Shown one piece after another: positions 42,239 to 50,271 of a stretch of DNA of 64,000 nucleotides. The translations under genes and the position numbers were made by a program. Within the stretch, counting starts at the first letter, position 1. Every line of letters begins with the position of its first letter. The notes beneath the pieces were generated by a model. The model had not been told where the DNA came from. It did not search any database and worked only from the letters and a program-made list of their open reading frames with translations. Source of the stretch: Paenibacillus pinistramenti (GTDB taxonomy: Bacteria > Bacillota > Bacilli > Paenibacillales > Paenibacillaceae); the NCBI RefSeq assembly GCF_005869875.1, contig NZ_VAWG01000015.1, positions 24,236-88,235 of the forward strand, written 5' to 3'.

Positions 42239-43226
42239 TGGATTCGCCTCCCGTCATTTCGAGGAACAGCTGTTCCAGAGTAGGATTTATTTTATAAACC
42301 GATTGTATTCTTAATCCTTCTTCAGCAAAAAGAGCTGTATAGCCGGCCATGGCGCTGCCTTCCATCTGACAGACAATCGCGCCTTCCGGAATGCCGGCCA
42401 TTACGGAATCGTCCAGCACCGTCTCCGGCTGCTTCAGCACCGTGATTTGGTTATTTGACAGAATCTCCAGCGCCCGGGCGCGGGGTTCCACATCCCAGAC
42501 TACATAGTTAGACCTGTTCTGAATGAGCTCGTCCACCCGGCCTTCTGCAAGCACTTTCCCGGAGCTTATGATCGCCACGCGGTCGCAGAGCAGCTGAATT
42601 TCACTGAGCAGATGGCTAGAGACAAACACTGCCATGCCCTGTTCCGCCAGCCTGCGGATAAAATCGCGCATCTCCTTGATGCCCTTGGGATCCAAGCCGT
42701 TTGTCGGCTCGTCCAGGATCAGCAGCTTCGGCCGGCCCAGCAAAGCCTGGGCAATGCCCAGACGCTGCCGCATGCCCAGTGAATACGTGCGCACCTTGTC
42801 GTGAATCCGCTTATCCAGCCGGACCAGTTCTGTTACTTCTTTAATGCGGGCCTCGTCCACACCCTTCAGCATTCTTCCGAACTGCTCCAGATTCTCCCAG
42901 CCGGTTAAATAGGCGTACACCTCCGGATTCTCCACAATGGCACCGATCTGTCCAAGCGCCTTTTCAGGGCTGCTGCGGACATCATAACCGCCGATTTGAA
43001 TAGACCCCGCAGTCGGTTTAATCAAATTCACCAGCATGCGGATAGTTGTCGTCTTGCCGGCCCCGTTAGGACCCAGAAAGCCAAAAATTTCCCCGCCATA
43101 TACGGTAAAGGATACATCTTCAATAATCCATTTTCTGCCGATTCTCTTGCGCAGGCTGCGCACCTCAAGTACCGGTTGTCCTGAGCGGATCTGCGCCGCG
43201 CTGCTGATGACGGTCTGCTGTTCCAT
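42231..43226 (-). CDS. ABC transporter ATPase
   Basis: About 331 residues: Walker A GPNGAGKTT, signature YSLGMRQRLGIAQALL, Walker B LLILDEPTNGLDP, switch His in SSHLLSE, then a C-terminal regulatory region. Belongs to the antibiotic/BcrA-like group that pairs with ABC-2 permeases. Start: ATG at 43226 is preferred; a GTG at 43238 is in frame but lies right after GAAGGA. 46 bases after the GDSL hydrolase gene, so the three probably form an operon. Confidence 0.92.
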   Translation of the reverse strand: MEQQTVISSAAQIRSGQPVLEVRSLRKRIGRKWIIEDVSFTVYGGEIFGFLGPNGAGKTTTIRMLVNLIKPTAGSIQIGGYDVRSSPEKALGQIGAIVENPEVYAYLTGWENLEQFGRMLKGVDEARIKEVTELVRLDKRIHDKVRTYSLGMRQRLGIAQALLGRPKLLILDEPTNGLDPKGIKEMRDFIRRLAEQGMAVFVSSHLLSEIQLLCDRVAIISSGKVLAEGRVDELIQNRSNYVVWDVEPRARALEILSNNQITVLKQPETVLDDSVMAGIPEGAIVCQMEGSAMAGYTALFAEEGLRIQSVYKINPTLEQLFLEMTGGESID

Positions 43227-43272
43227 AATAGGCTTCACTCCTTCACCCGTCTGTTCTGGTTCTCTTCCTCTT

Positions 43273-44094
43273 CTACTGCTTCAAGCTCTGCACGATGCGC
43301 TGCGCAATCTGTTCATACCCATCCCCATTTGGATGAAAATGATCACTGGACAAGAAACGTTCCAGGTTACCCGCGAATAAATCATAAGTCGGGATCATCA
43401 AGGCGCCGCTGTATTTGTTAACCGCGGTTTGAGCCGCAGTATTCCAGCGTGTTACGCCGGTATTGCCAATCGCCCGCATCTGCTCGATATCTGAAAAAGG
43501 ATTATATAAGCCGACATAAATCAAGGCAGCTTCAGGATTCAGCTTCTTAATCGCCGGGATTACGGCTGCCAGTCTTACAGATGCTTCATCAATTGCTTTA
43601 TTGAGCTCAGCTGCAGTCGGAAGATCCCCGCCCTCCTCCAGTGCTTCTGCACCTTGAAACAGGTCGTTCCCGCCAATGGATAAGAGAATGACATTCGCTT
43701 CTTTCAGCATATGCTGAACCCCATTCTCCTTCAGCTCATCTAACAGGCCGGTGGTGAGCAGACCGTTAATGCCCAGGTTGCCATACAGCTTGACCTCCCG
43801 GCCCGGGTTCTCTTGCTTCAAAAGTTCAACGGTGCGTCCGGCAAAACCTTCGCCCTCATCGTCTCCAGTTCCTTTGGCGAGCGAATCCCCGATGGCTACG
43901 ATTCCTATCTCATCAGAGGCAGAGGGAGCCGGCTGCTCTGAGCCGCTGTCAGCACCGGGTGAGACGGAAATCCCCGCTGCGGAGGAAGGATTAGAAATAT
44001 CTTTGACCGCGTAAAAGAACCCGCAGATCAGCAGCACGGTCGCTATGCCGGATAACAGGCTGATCATCCTCCAAAGCTTTGCAGTTGATCGCAT
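43273..44094 (-). CDS. Membrane-anchored SGNH/GDSL hydrolase
   Basis: 273 residues: N-terminal helix (about 10-28) as uncleaved anchor, a Ser/Pro/Ala-rich spacer, then an SGNH fold facing outside: block I IVAIGDSLAKGTG (nucleophile Ser), block II Gly in GNLGINGL, block III GGND, block V DHFHPNGDGYEQIA (Asp-x-x-His). Homologues are lipases/esterases or acetyl-esterases acting on cell-wall polymers. First gene of the operon with the ABC ATPase and permease, a pairing that may point to envelope maintenance. Confidence 0.92.
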   Translation of the reverse strand: MRSTAKLWRMISLLSGIATVLLICGFFYAVKDISNPSSAAGISVSPGADSGSEQPAPSASDEIGIVAIGDSLAKGTGDDEGEGFAGRTVELLKQENPGREVKLYGNLGINGLLTTGLLDELKENGVQHMLKEANVILLSIGGNDLFQGAEALEEGGDLPTAAELNKAIDEASVRLAAVIPAIKKLNPEAALIYVGLYNPFSDIEQMRAIGNTGVTRWNTAAQTAVNKYSGALMIPTYDLFAGNLERFLSSDHFHPNGDGYEQIAQRIVQSLKQ

Positions 44095-44255
44095 AAATGA
44101 ACGTCCCCCTAACCTGAGTAAATAAATAAGCGAGTGAACAACTAAGCAAGTGAACTATACTGTTTTAACCGAATAAACCGTGTCCCTTTACCTTTTCTTA
44201 ACATAATTCTTCTGTTCTTAATTTGCAAACTCTTAGAAAAAGCTGGAATTAACTC

Positions 44256-44284
44256 TTGTCCTCCTCCCATAACAGGCGTATAAT
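44256..44284 (+). promoter_or_regulatory. Promoter of tRNA-Lys
   Basis: -35 TTGTCC (44256-44261), 17-base spacer, -10 TATAAT (44279-44284); transcription should start about 12 bases before the tRNA. Confidence 0.85.
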
Positions 44285-44303
44285 GAGCTATGTAAGTTTT
44301 TAC

Positions 44304-44376
44304 GGGTTATTAGCTTAGCTGGTAGAGCAGCCGACTCTTAATCGGCAGGTCGCAGGTTCGACCCCTGCATAACCCA
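44304..44376 (+). tRNA. tRNA-Lys (anticodon CTT)
   Basis: 73-nt tRNA. Acceptor arms GGGTTAT / ATAACCC; D arm with AGCTGGTAGAGC; anticodon arm GCCGA / TCGGC around loop CTCTTAA giving anticodon CTT; T arm with GGTTCGA; discriminator A. The 3' CCA is not encoded (TCAG follows). It reads AAG. It stands alone between a promoter and a terminator, not in a tRNA cluster, and no integrase or repeat of its 3' end is nearby. Confidence 0.97.
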
Positions 44377-44387
44377 TCAGAGATCAG

Positions 44388-44420
44388 AAACTGCTTCTCA
44401 CCTGAGAAGCAGTTTTTGTT
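44388..44420 (+). terminator. Terminator of tRNA-Lys
   Basis: AAACTGCTTCTCA / TGAGAAGCAGTTT, a 13-bp perfect stem, followed by TTTTTGTTTTTG. Confidence 0.95.
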
Positions 44421-44455
44421 TTTGTGTCCTAAATTATGAATAATTGCACCAAATG

Positions 44456-44488
44456 AAAAACACCTCTCGCAGCGGACTGCGAAAGGTG
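44456..44488 (-). terminator. Terminator of the CAP-domain gene
   Basis: CACCTCTCGCAG / CTGCGAAAGGTG pair with one mismatch around CGGA; the minus strand continues with five T residues. Confidence 0.88.
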
Positions 44489-44505
44489 CCTCATAAACCA
44501 TTTTC

Positions 44506-45033
44506 TTATTTGCCGATAAATTCCTGGGACCAGTAACCGTTATAATAACCAACGCCGATTAAAGTGTAGTTCGGATTCAGCATATTGGCCTTATGATCCG
44601 GGCTGTTCATCCAGTCCTTGACCACTTCAGCAGGCGTTCTTTGCCCTCTGGCCAAATTCTCACCTGCATATTCGAACGTAATGTTGAAGCTGTCCATCAT
44701 ATCAAATGGTGATCCGTAGCTCGGAGAGGTGTGGCTGAAATACTTGTGATTATACATATCCACTACTTTTGTTTTGGCCATCTTCGTCAGGTTGGTATGT
44801 ACAACTAACGGCTTCAGCCCGGCCTTCTGGCGTTCGATGTTGACCAGCTTCACTACCTGGGCTGCGTTATCTGCCTGAATCTTCGCATATTGAAGCTGAG
44901 CCTTCGAAAGGGACGGGACCGGTACTGCTGCGGCATAACTTGTCCCAGCAGGCAGCATAGCAGAGAGGATTAAAGAAACGGCTGTCCATACTGCAATAAT
45001 CTTCAAATGAGTTCTGTGTCTGTTCTTCTGCAT
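44506..45033 (-). CDS. Secreted CAP/SCP-domain protein (YkwD-like)
   Basis: 175 residues. Signal peptide with cleavage around SYA; then a CAP domain: VNIERQKAGLKPLVV, KYFSHTSPSYGSPFDMM (with cavity His), AGENLARGQ and WMNSPDHKANMLNPNYTLIGVGYY (second His). Family members bind lipids or cleave peptides outside the cell, and are often made during sporulation in Bacillales. GGAGAG ribosome site. Own terminator; faces the tRNA gene. Confidence 0.93.
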   Translation of the reverse strand: MQKNRHRTHLKIIAVWTAVSLILSAMLPAGTSYAAAVPVPSLSKAQLQYAKIQADNAAQVVKLVNIERQKAGLKPLVVHTNLTKMAKTKVVDMYNHKYFSHTSPSYGSPFDMMDSFNITFEYAGENLARGQRTPAEVVKDWMNSPDHKANMLNPNYTLIGVGYYNGYWSQEFIGK

Positions 45034-45127
45034 CTCGTCTCTCCTATGTCCAAATTTCCCAGTAGAACGGTGTTCTTGTCACATTTTAACATAATTTGTT
45101 CGTTCGGTCATCCCCCAAACTTAGGCA

Positions 45128-46009
45128 TTACAGCGCTTTTGTCATGTATATCTGCTGCACGACCGGCGTAAATCCCAGACTCTTCAGGATGAGGCCCGTC
45201 AGCGCGCTCCCGCTCTTCGGAAGATTGGGGACGGTTCTAGTGATGGAATCCTGCAGATCCCCGAAAATATGCCAAAGCAGCACTTTCAGAATCAGCGCAC
45301 TTTCCAGATTCCCCGGCTCCGCTTCGCATTGATGAAGGATGGTCGCTGTATGCTCTCCTGCCGGGTTGTACACTTTCCGCCAATAGGCGTAGCCGGCTGT
45401 CTGCCCGGATGGCTTCCGGACGATCACAGCCTGTCCATCCCTCGCGTTCTGCCATTGGGTCTGCCAAGGGTGACTGGCTTTATAGAAGGAAATCCCCGCT
45501 GTCTTGGCCGGATGAACGGGGACAATCTCATAGCCTTTGGCTGAGGGCTCCGTAAAGAGCTGCTCGGCTGGTCCCTTAAGACTAAGATGTTCCAGTTCAT
45601 CAACCTGAGCATAGCCCATTTTCCTATACAAGGTAACTGCCGGGGTATTGTCGCTGAGTGCTTCAAGTGTTGCTAGATGAACCCCATTCTCCTGCAAAAT
45701 GTTCAGGGCTGCTGCGATCAGCCGCTCCCCAATGCCTTGGCCTCTGAAGGAGAAGGCTACGCCGGTTCCCCCGTTCCAGCCGATGCTCTTCCCTCCAGCT
45801 TCCCTGATTCCATTTAATACGATTCCGGCGGGAATTCCGTCCTGGAAGGCAACAATCGACAGTTCGCTTGACAGCTCCTCTGCAGCCAGCCTTTTCAAAA
45901 AAGCATCCGGTGTAGTAGCAGCATCAAACGCATATCCCCGGAAACCTTCATTCCATGCCTGCACAGTCTCATCCAATGAGCACGTAGATAATCGTTTGAT
46001 TTCCAGCAA
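45128..46009 (-). CDS. GNAT acetyltransferase (two domains)
   Basis: 293 residues. N-terminal GNAT domain is clear: GVAFSFRGQGIGERLIAAALNIL (acetyl-CoA loop RGQGIG) and SDNTPAVTLYRKMGYAQVDEL. The C-terminal half is weaker and may be a degenerate second GNAT (SALTGLILKSLGFTPVVQQIYM at its end). Start: TTG at 46009 preceded by AGGAGGAG, a rare start codon with an excellent site. Substrate unknown. Confidence 0.85.
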   Translation of the reverse strand: MLEIKRLSTCSLDETVQAWNEGFRGYAFDAATTPDAFLKRLAAEELSSELSIVAFQDGIPAGIVLNGIREAGGKSIGWNGGTGVAFSFRGQGIGERLIAAALNILQENGVHLATLEALSDNTPAVTLYRKMGYAQVDELEHLSLKGPAEQLFTEPSAKGYEIVPVHPAKTAGISFYKASHPWQTQWQNARDGQAVIVRKPSGQTAGYAYWRKVYNPAGEHTATILHQCEAEPGNLESALILKVLLWHIFGDLQDSITRTVPNLPKSGSALTGLILKSLGFTPVVQQIYMTKAL

Positions 46010-46174
46010 GGCGGCTCCTCCTAAATTTTTCTACTAAAAAGACTGAACTACTATGTAGATACTGCTTAGTATGAAATGATTCGACAGCTCCTCGACAAAA
46101 TCCTTCACCTTCGTCCAGGTGATCCTGAGCCGCCACGAGACACTAAGAAGCCCAGCCAGAAGGCTGAGCAGCAG

Positions 46175-46198
46175 TAATTCTAATTCTAATTCTAATTC
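46175..46198. repeat. 6-bp tandem repeat over the DUF4178 stop codon
   Basis: TAATTC four times. On the minus strand this reads GAATTA units, the first containing the TAG stop (46192-46194) of the DUF4178 gene. Confidence 0.92.
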
Positions 46199-46698
46199 GA
46201 GCGGATGACTTGAACATCACCCGGGATGACCATTGCTCCTTCATACAGCATAAATCTCCCGTCCTGCCATTCTATGCGCAGCAAGGAAAAATCATCGGCC
46301 TGAAACTGCCAGACATGCTGCTCGCCGCCCTGCCGGAAAGGAGCTCTTCCGTTGACCATAACCCGGCCTTCGTACTCTTCCTCAAGATAATGGATTCTGC
46401 CGTCCAGCTCCAGCTCTGCCGGTACCTCGGCCGGATTGTCAAGCCGCCCGTCAATTTCATCATAAAGCGCAAACTCCAGCTTTTCCCGTTCTTCAATATG
46501 AAGGTATTTAATCCGGCTGCCGTCCTGCAAAGTAAGCACAACAGCGTTCCGTCCCGGGTTGCGGACACTGCCTGTCACCTGATAGGTCACAAGCTCCACC
46601 TCGCAAATATCTCCAGGGCCCAGACTAAGCATACTCTTCTCCGGAACCGGCGGCTCTTCCTTGGCGAATAAACGGCCTATTCTCTTGACCAGATTCAT
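46192..46698 (-). CDS. DUF4178 domain protein
   Basis: 168 residues, a beta-rich DUF4178 domain: LGPGDICEVELVTYQVTGSV, IKYLHIEEREKLEFALYDEID, RIHYLEEEYEGRVMVNGRAPF and VWQFQADDFSLLRIEWQDG. Start ATG at 46698 with GAGGGGAAG upstream. It follows pspA in the same direction, a pairing common in Firmicutes, where it probably helps the membrane-stress response. A hairpin separates the two genes and may lower its expression relative to pspA. Confidence 0.88.
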   Translation of the reverse strand: MNLVKRIGRLFAKEEPPVPEKSMLSLGPGDICEVELVTYQVTGSVRNPGRNAVVLTLQDGSRIKYLHIEEREKLEFALYDEIDGRLDNPAEVPAELELDGRIHYLEEEYEGRVMVNGRAPFRQGGEQHVWQFQADDFSLLRIEWQDGRFMLYEGAMVIPGDVQVIRSN

Positions 46699-46751
46699 TG
46701 CTGCTTCCCCTCTCATCGGAATAGCCCTGCCATGCAGGGGATGTCATAAGA

Positions 46752-46780
46752 GAAGGAGAAACCGAATTCGTTTCTCCTTC
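46752..46780 (-). terminator. Hairpin between pspA and the DUF4178 gene
   Basis: GAAGGAGAAAC / GTTTCTCCTTC perfect 11-bp stem with a 7-base loop and no long T run: partial terminator or mRNA end-protecting stem. Confidence 0.65.
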
Positions 46781-46848
46781 AGATTGCGCAGAACGCAGAT
46801 TATTTAGAACAGTATTTTCTGACTGCGCTGCGTACGATTTGAAGACAA

Positions 46849-47520
46849 TCAGGATTTCTGGTCGTACTGCTTCATCAAAGCAGCCAGTTCGTCTTCTACC
46901 TCTTTGTCTTTGCCCAGGGCTTCGATTTCATCGTCCAGCGATTTGGACTTGGAATAAACCTCGCCTGAAGCTTCTGCCTGGGCTTCCATTTGCAGCATTT
47001 TCTCTTCCATGCGCTTCATTCCTGCTGCCGCGCTGTCGGAGTCAAATCCGGAAATGGATTTATTGATCTGATGCTGCGCTTTGGCCGCATTGTAGCGGGC
47101 GACAAGGGTTTCGCGCTTATTCTTTAGTTCTGAAAGCTGCTTGCGCATTTCATCCAGCTTGTCGCGGAGATTGTCAGCAGCGGTCTTGTTCTGGTCGTAA
47201 TTCGCTTTGTATTCTGCTGCCTTCTCTTCTGCAGTCTTCTTCTCTTCCAAAGCCCGGCGGGCCAAGTCTGCATTGCCGGCTTTAGCGGCTGTGTGGGCCT
47301 GCTCGTTGCGGCGGTTCACCAGCTCTTCCTGCTCTTCATACAGGGATTTGAATCTCTTCTCGATGGCGATCTGGGCGGCTACCGCTTTCTCGGCATCCTC
47401 AAGGTCTTCCTGCATGTCGCGGATATATTGATCGGTCATCTTGATCGGATCTTCCGCTTTGTCGATCATAGCATTGATATTGGACATGGTTAAATCGCGA
47501 AGTCTTTTGAAAATGGACAT
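46849..47520 (-). CDS. pspA: PspA/IM30 membrane-stress protein
   Basis: 223 residues, almost entirely coiled coil: N-terminal amphipathic MSIFKRLRDLTMSNINAMIDKAEDP, IKMTDQYIRDMQEDLEDAEKAVAAQIA, long Glu/Lys/Ala helices and a C-terminal DEIEALGKDKEVEDELAAL. ESCRT-III-like: it binds stressed membranes and assembles scaffolds (LiaH/PspA). GGGAGG before the ATG. Followed by DUF4178; upstream region 47521-47640 holds its promoter, though no LiaR box is evident to me. Confidence 0.94.
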   Translation of the reverse strand: MSIFKRLRDLTMSNINAMIDKAEDPIKMTDQYIRDMQEDLEDAEKAVAAQIAIEKRFKSLYEEQEELVNRRNEQAHTAAKAGNADLARRALEEKKTAEEKAAEYKANYDQNKTAADNLRDKLDEMRKQLSELKNKRETLVARYNAAKAQHQINKSISGFDSDSAAAGMKRMEEKMLQMEAQAEASGEVYSKSKSLDDEIEALGKDKEVEDELAALMKQYDQKS

Positions 47521-47641
47521 TATTCGTTCCTCCCATGGATCAATCGTTTTATGATCATATTTACGTGCAGTACTTGGAACAGTTTCATTTTTTCACAAAA
47601 ATTTATAAAAATCAAAGGTCTTTGGCAGAAAAATAGGCACG

Positions 47642-47683
47642 AAAAAACCGGCTCTCCAGGCTGAATTACCCGAAGAGCCGGTT
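47642..47683 (-). terminator. Terminator of the mglBAC operon
   Basis: AACCGGCTCT / AGAGCCGGTT, 10-bp stem, followed on the minus strand by six T residues. Confidence 0.9.
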
Positions 47684-47716
47684 CGGTAAAACCATTTTTG
47701 TTAAATGGCTTACGAA

Positions 47717-48724
47717 TTATTTCTTAGAAGCGTATTTGCGCATATCGAAGGCAACCGCTGCTACGATGATCAAGCCTTTGATGATCAGCTGCCAGTATGG
47801 GCTTACGCCGATAAAGGTCAAACCGTAGTTGATAACGGTGAAGATCAATACGCCTGTTACAACGCCAGGAACGGTACCGATACCGCCTGTTGTGGATACG
47901 CCGCCGACTACGCATGCCGCGATGGCGTCAAGCTCGTACATGTTACCGTAGTTGTTGGTCGCGCCGCCTGTTCTTGCAGCTTCCAGTACGCCGGCCAAGC
48001 CGTAAAGCGCACCAGCAATACCATAGATCCAGAGCAGGTTCTTCGCAACGTTGATACCGGATACGCGGGCAGCCTGTTCATTGCCGCCGATTGCGTACAT
48101 ATTCTTACCAAGCTTGGTTTTGTTAAAGACCACCCATACGATAAAGGCTACAAAGATAGCAATGAGTACGATGTAAGGAATGGAGTAATCGCCGCTGCCG
48201 ATGCTGCCGGAACCGATATCTGTAAAGTCCTGACGCAGACCGCCGATCGGCTGGGATTGGTTAGGCTTGGTGTCAAAGTACAGGGAGTTAACGCCATAAA
48301 TGGCGACCATTGTACCCAGTGTTGCGATAAACGGCGGAACTTTAAATTTGGATACGATGAAGCCGTTCAGCAAACCAAACAGCAGGCCTGCGATCAATGC
48401 GATGATGATAGGAATACCTACCCAAAGCTGCGGCAAATCCGGGAAGAACCGGCGTCCATAGTCACTAACCTGCAGCATGGAAGCTGAGATTACCGCTGTT
48501 AAACCTACCATACGGCCAGCGGACAAGTCGGTTCCGCCGGTGATCAGGATAAATGCCACGCCCAGCGCGATTATGACGCGGGTTGCAGACTGGATTAGAA
48601 TATCCCGAAGCGTACTTACCGCAAAGAATGACGGGTCATAAGCGGTAATCGCAATTAATAGCACAACAAGTACGATGTAAATGGCATTTTGAGAGATTGC
48701 GCCTCTCATTTTCTGTGTATTCAT
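47717..48724 (-). CDS. mglC: Galactose-type ABC permease MglC
   Basis: 335-residue RbsC/MglC-type permease with eight to ten hydrophobic segments: VRDILIQSATRVIIALGVAFILITGGTDLS-like start, GLLFGLLNGFIVSKFKVPPFIATLGTM, VLEAARTGGATNNYGNMYELDAIAACVVGGVSTTGGIGTVPG (EAA-like loop). Clearly the partner of mglA and mglB in the operon. The N-terminus MRGAISQNAIYIVLVVLLIAI marks MglC. Confidence 0.95.
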   Translation of the reverse strand: MNTQKMRGAISQNAIYIVLVVLLIAITAYDPSFFAVSTLRDILIQSATRVIIALGVAFILITGGTDLSAGRMVGLTAVISASMLQVSDYGRRFFPDLPQLWVGIPIIIALIAGLLFGLLNGFIVSKFKVPPFIATLGTMVAIYGVNSLYFDTKPNQSQPIGGLRQDFTDIGSGSIGSGDYSIPYIVLIAIFVAFIVWVVFNKTKLGKNMYAIGGNEQAARVSGINVAKNLLWIYGIAGALYGLAGVLEAARTGGATNNYGNMYELDAIAACVVGGVSTTGGIGTVPGVVTGVLIFTVINYGLTFIGVSPYWQLIIKGLIIVAAVAFDMRKYASKK

Positions 48725-48750
48725 CTTAAATGTTCCTCCCTCTCCTGCCC

Positions 48751-50253
48751 TTAGTGCTGGGCCGCCAAACGCATAATTTCTTGCTCTGTTGCCTGCTCTC
48801 TGTCCAGAATACCGGTCAGCCGGCCTTCGGACATGACCATAATGCGGTCAGACATTCCCAGCAGCTCAGGCATTTCTGAGGAGATGACGATAATGCTCTT
48901 ACCCTGCTCAGCCAAATCCGCTATGATCGAGTAAATCTCGAATTTCGCGCCGACGTCGATTCCCCGGGTCGGTTCGTCCAGCAGCAGGATATCAGGGTTT
49001 GTAAGCAGCCAGCGGGCGAGCAGCACTTTCTGCTGGTTACCGCCGGACAAATTCATGATCAGGGTCTTCATATTTGGCGTTTTGGTCCGGAGCTTCTCAA
49101 TCTTCTCGTTCACTTCCGCCTTCTTCTTGCGTTCATCAAGCAGCAGATAAGGTGTTACGTAGGCATCCATATTGGCGATGGCGCCATTTTCATGAACGGA
49201 TAAAACCGGCAGAATCCCTGTCGCCCGCCGCTCCTCAGTGAGCAGTGCCATACCGTATTTCTTGGCGTCGCCAGGCGATTTGATGCTGACTTCCTTTCCG
49301 TTAATCGAAATGGTGCCCGAAGCAATGTCACGCAGACCAAACAAGGCCTCGACCAATTCGGTGCGCTGCGCACCAACCAGGCCGCCAATACCGAGAATTT
49401 CCCCTTTACGGAGCTCGAAAGTGATATTTTTAAACGATTTAGGATCGGCTGATGTCAGGTTTGCGGTCTTGAGAATTACTTCTCCCGGATGATTGTGGCG
49501 CTCCGGAAATCGCTGATCCAGGTCACGGCCGACCATTTTGGAGATGATCAGGTCGGTTGTCATTTCTTTGGCAGGCCAGGTGCCGATTTTCTTGCCGTCC
49601 CGCATAATCGTCACATCGTCTGAAATCCGGAGAATCTCTTCCATCTTGTGCGAAATGTATATGATCGCTACCCCTTTGCTCCGCAGCTCATTGATAATAC
49701 GGAACAGATGCTCTACCTCGACGCTTGTCAGCGATGAAGTCGGCTCATCCATTACGATAATCTTTGAGTTAAAGGAGACAGCCTTGGCGATTTCAATCGA
49801 TTGGACTTTGGATACAGACAGTTTGCCGACCAGAATATCAGGATCAATATCAATATCCAGCTGTTTGAACAACGCTAACGTATCCTCGCGCATTTTGCTA
49901 TGGTCAATAAACTTCAGAGGGCCTTTGGTAGGGAACCGGCCAAGCCAAATGTTCTCCATCACGTCCCGGTAAGGGATCGGATGCAGCTCCTGGTGAATCA
50001 TTGAGATGCCGTGCTGCAGCGCTTCGCTGGAATTGTTGATTTCGACTTTCTGTCCGTTCAAATAAATTTCGCCGCCGTCCGGGTGATAAATGCCGAACAG
50101 GCATTTCATTAAAGTAGACTTACCGGCCCCGTTCTCGCCCATAAGGGCGTGAACGGTACCGGGTTTAACTTGCAGAGTAACTCCATCCAGCGCTTTGACG
50201 CCGGGAAATTCCTTCGTAATGCTCTTCATTTCAAGCAAATATTGTTCAGGCAT
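48751..50253 (-). CDS. mglA: Galactose-type ABC ATPase MglA (duplicated ATPase)
   Basis: 500 residues with two ATPase modules. First: GENGAGKST, LSVSKVQSIEIAKAV, IIVMDEPTSSLT; second: Walker A degenerate (GGLVGAQRTE), signature NLSGGNQQKVLLARWLL, ILLLDEPTRGIDVGAKFEIY. The degenerate second P-loop is normal for MglA/RbsA. Start at ATG 50253 with GGAGT upstream; the frame extends to 50271 but without a site. Drives the Mgl importer. Confidence 0.95.
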   Translation of the reverse strand: MPEQYLLEMKSITKEFPGVKALDGVTLQVKPGTVHALMGENGAGKSTLMKCLFGIYHPDGGEIYLNGQKVEINNSSEALQHGISMIHQELHPIPYRDVMENIWLGRFPTKGPLKFIDHSKMREDTLALFKQLDIDIDPDILVGKLSVSKVQSIEIAKAVSFNSKIIVMDEPTSSLTSVEVEHLFRIINELRSKGVAIIYISHKMEEILRISDDVTIMRDGKKIGTWPAKEMTTDLIISKMVGRDLDQRFPERHNHPGEVILKTANLTSADPKSFKNITFELRKGEILGIGGLVGAQRTELVEALFGLRDIASGTISINGKEVSIKSPGDAKKYGMALLTEERRATGILPVLSVHENGAIANMDAYVTPYLLLDERKKKAEVNEKIEKLRTKTPNMKTLIMNLSGGNQQKVLLARWLLTNPDILLLDEPTRGIDVGAKFEIYSIIADLAEQGKSIIVISSEMPELLGMSDRIMVMSEGRLTGILDREQATEQEIMRLAAQH

Positions 50254-50271
50254 GGTTACTCCACTCCCCAC

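Noticed and set aside
44304..44376. tRNA-Lys as an integration site
   Set aside because: No integrase gene, no second copy of the tRNA 3' end, and normal housekeeping genes on both sides.
44310..44552. 80-codon leftward frame over the tRNA and CAP-gene terminator
   Set aside because: It is the antisense of tRNA-Lys (the GRTCDLPIKSRLLYQLS ending is a familiar artefact) and spans two terminators.
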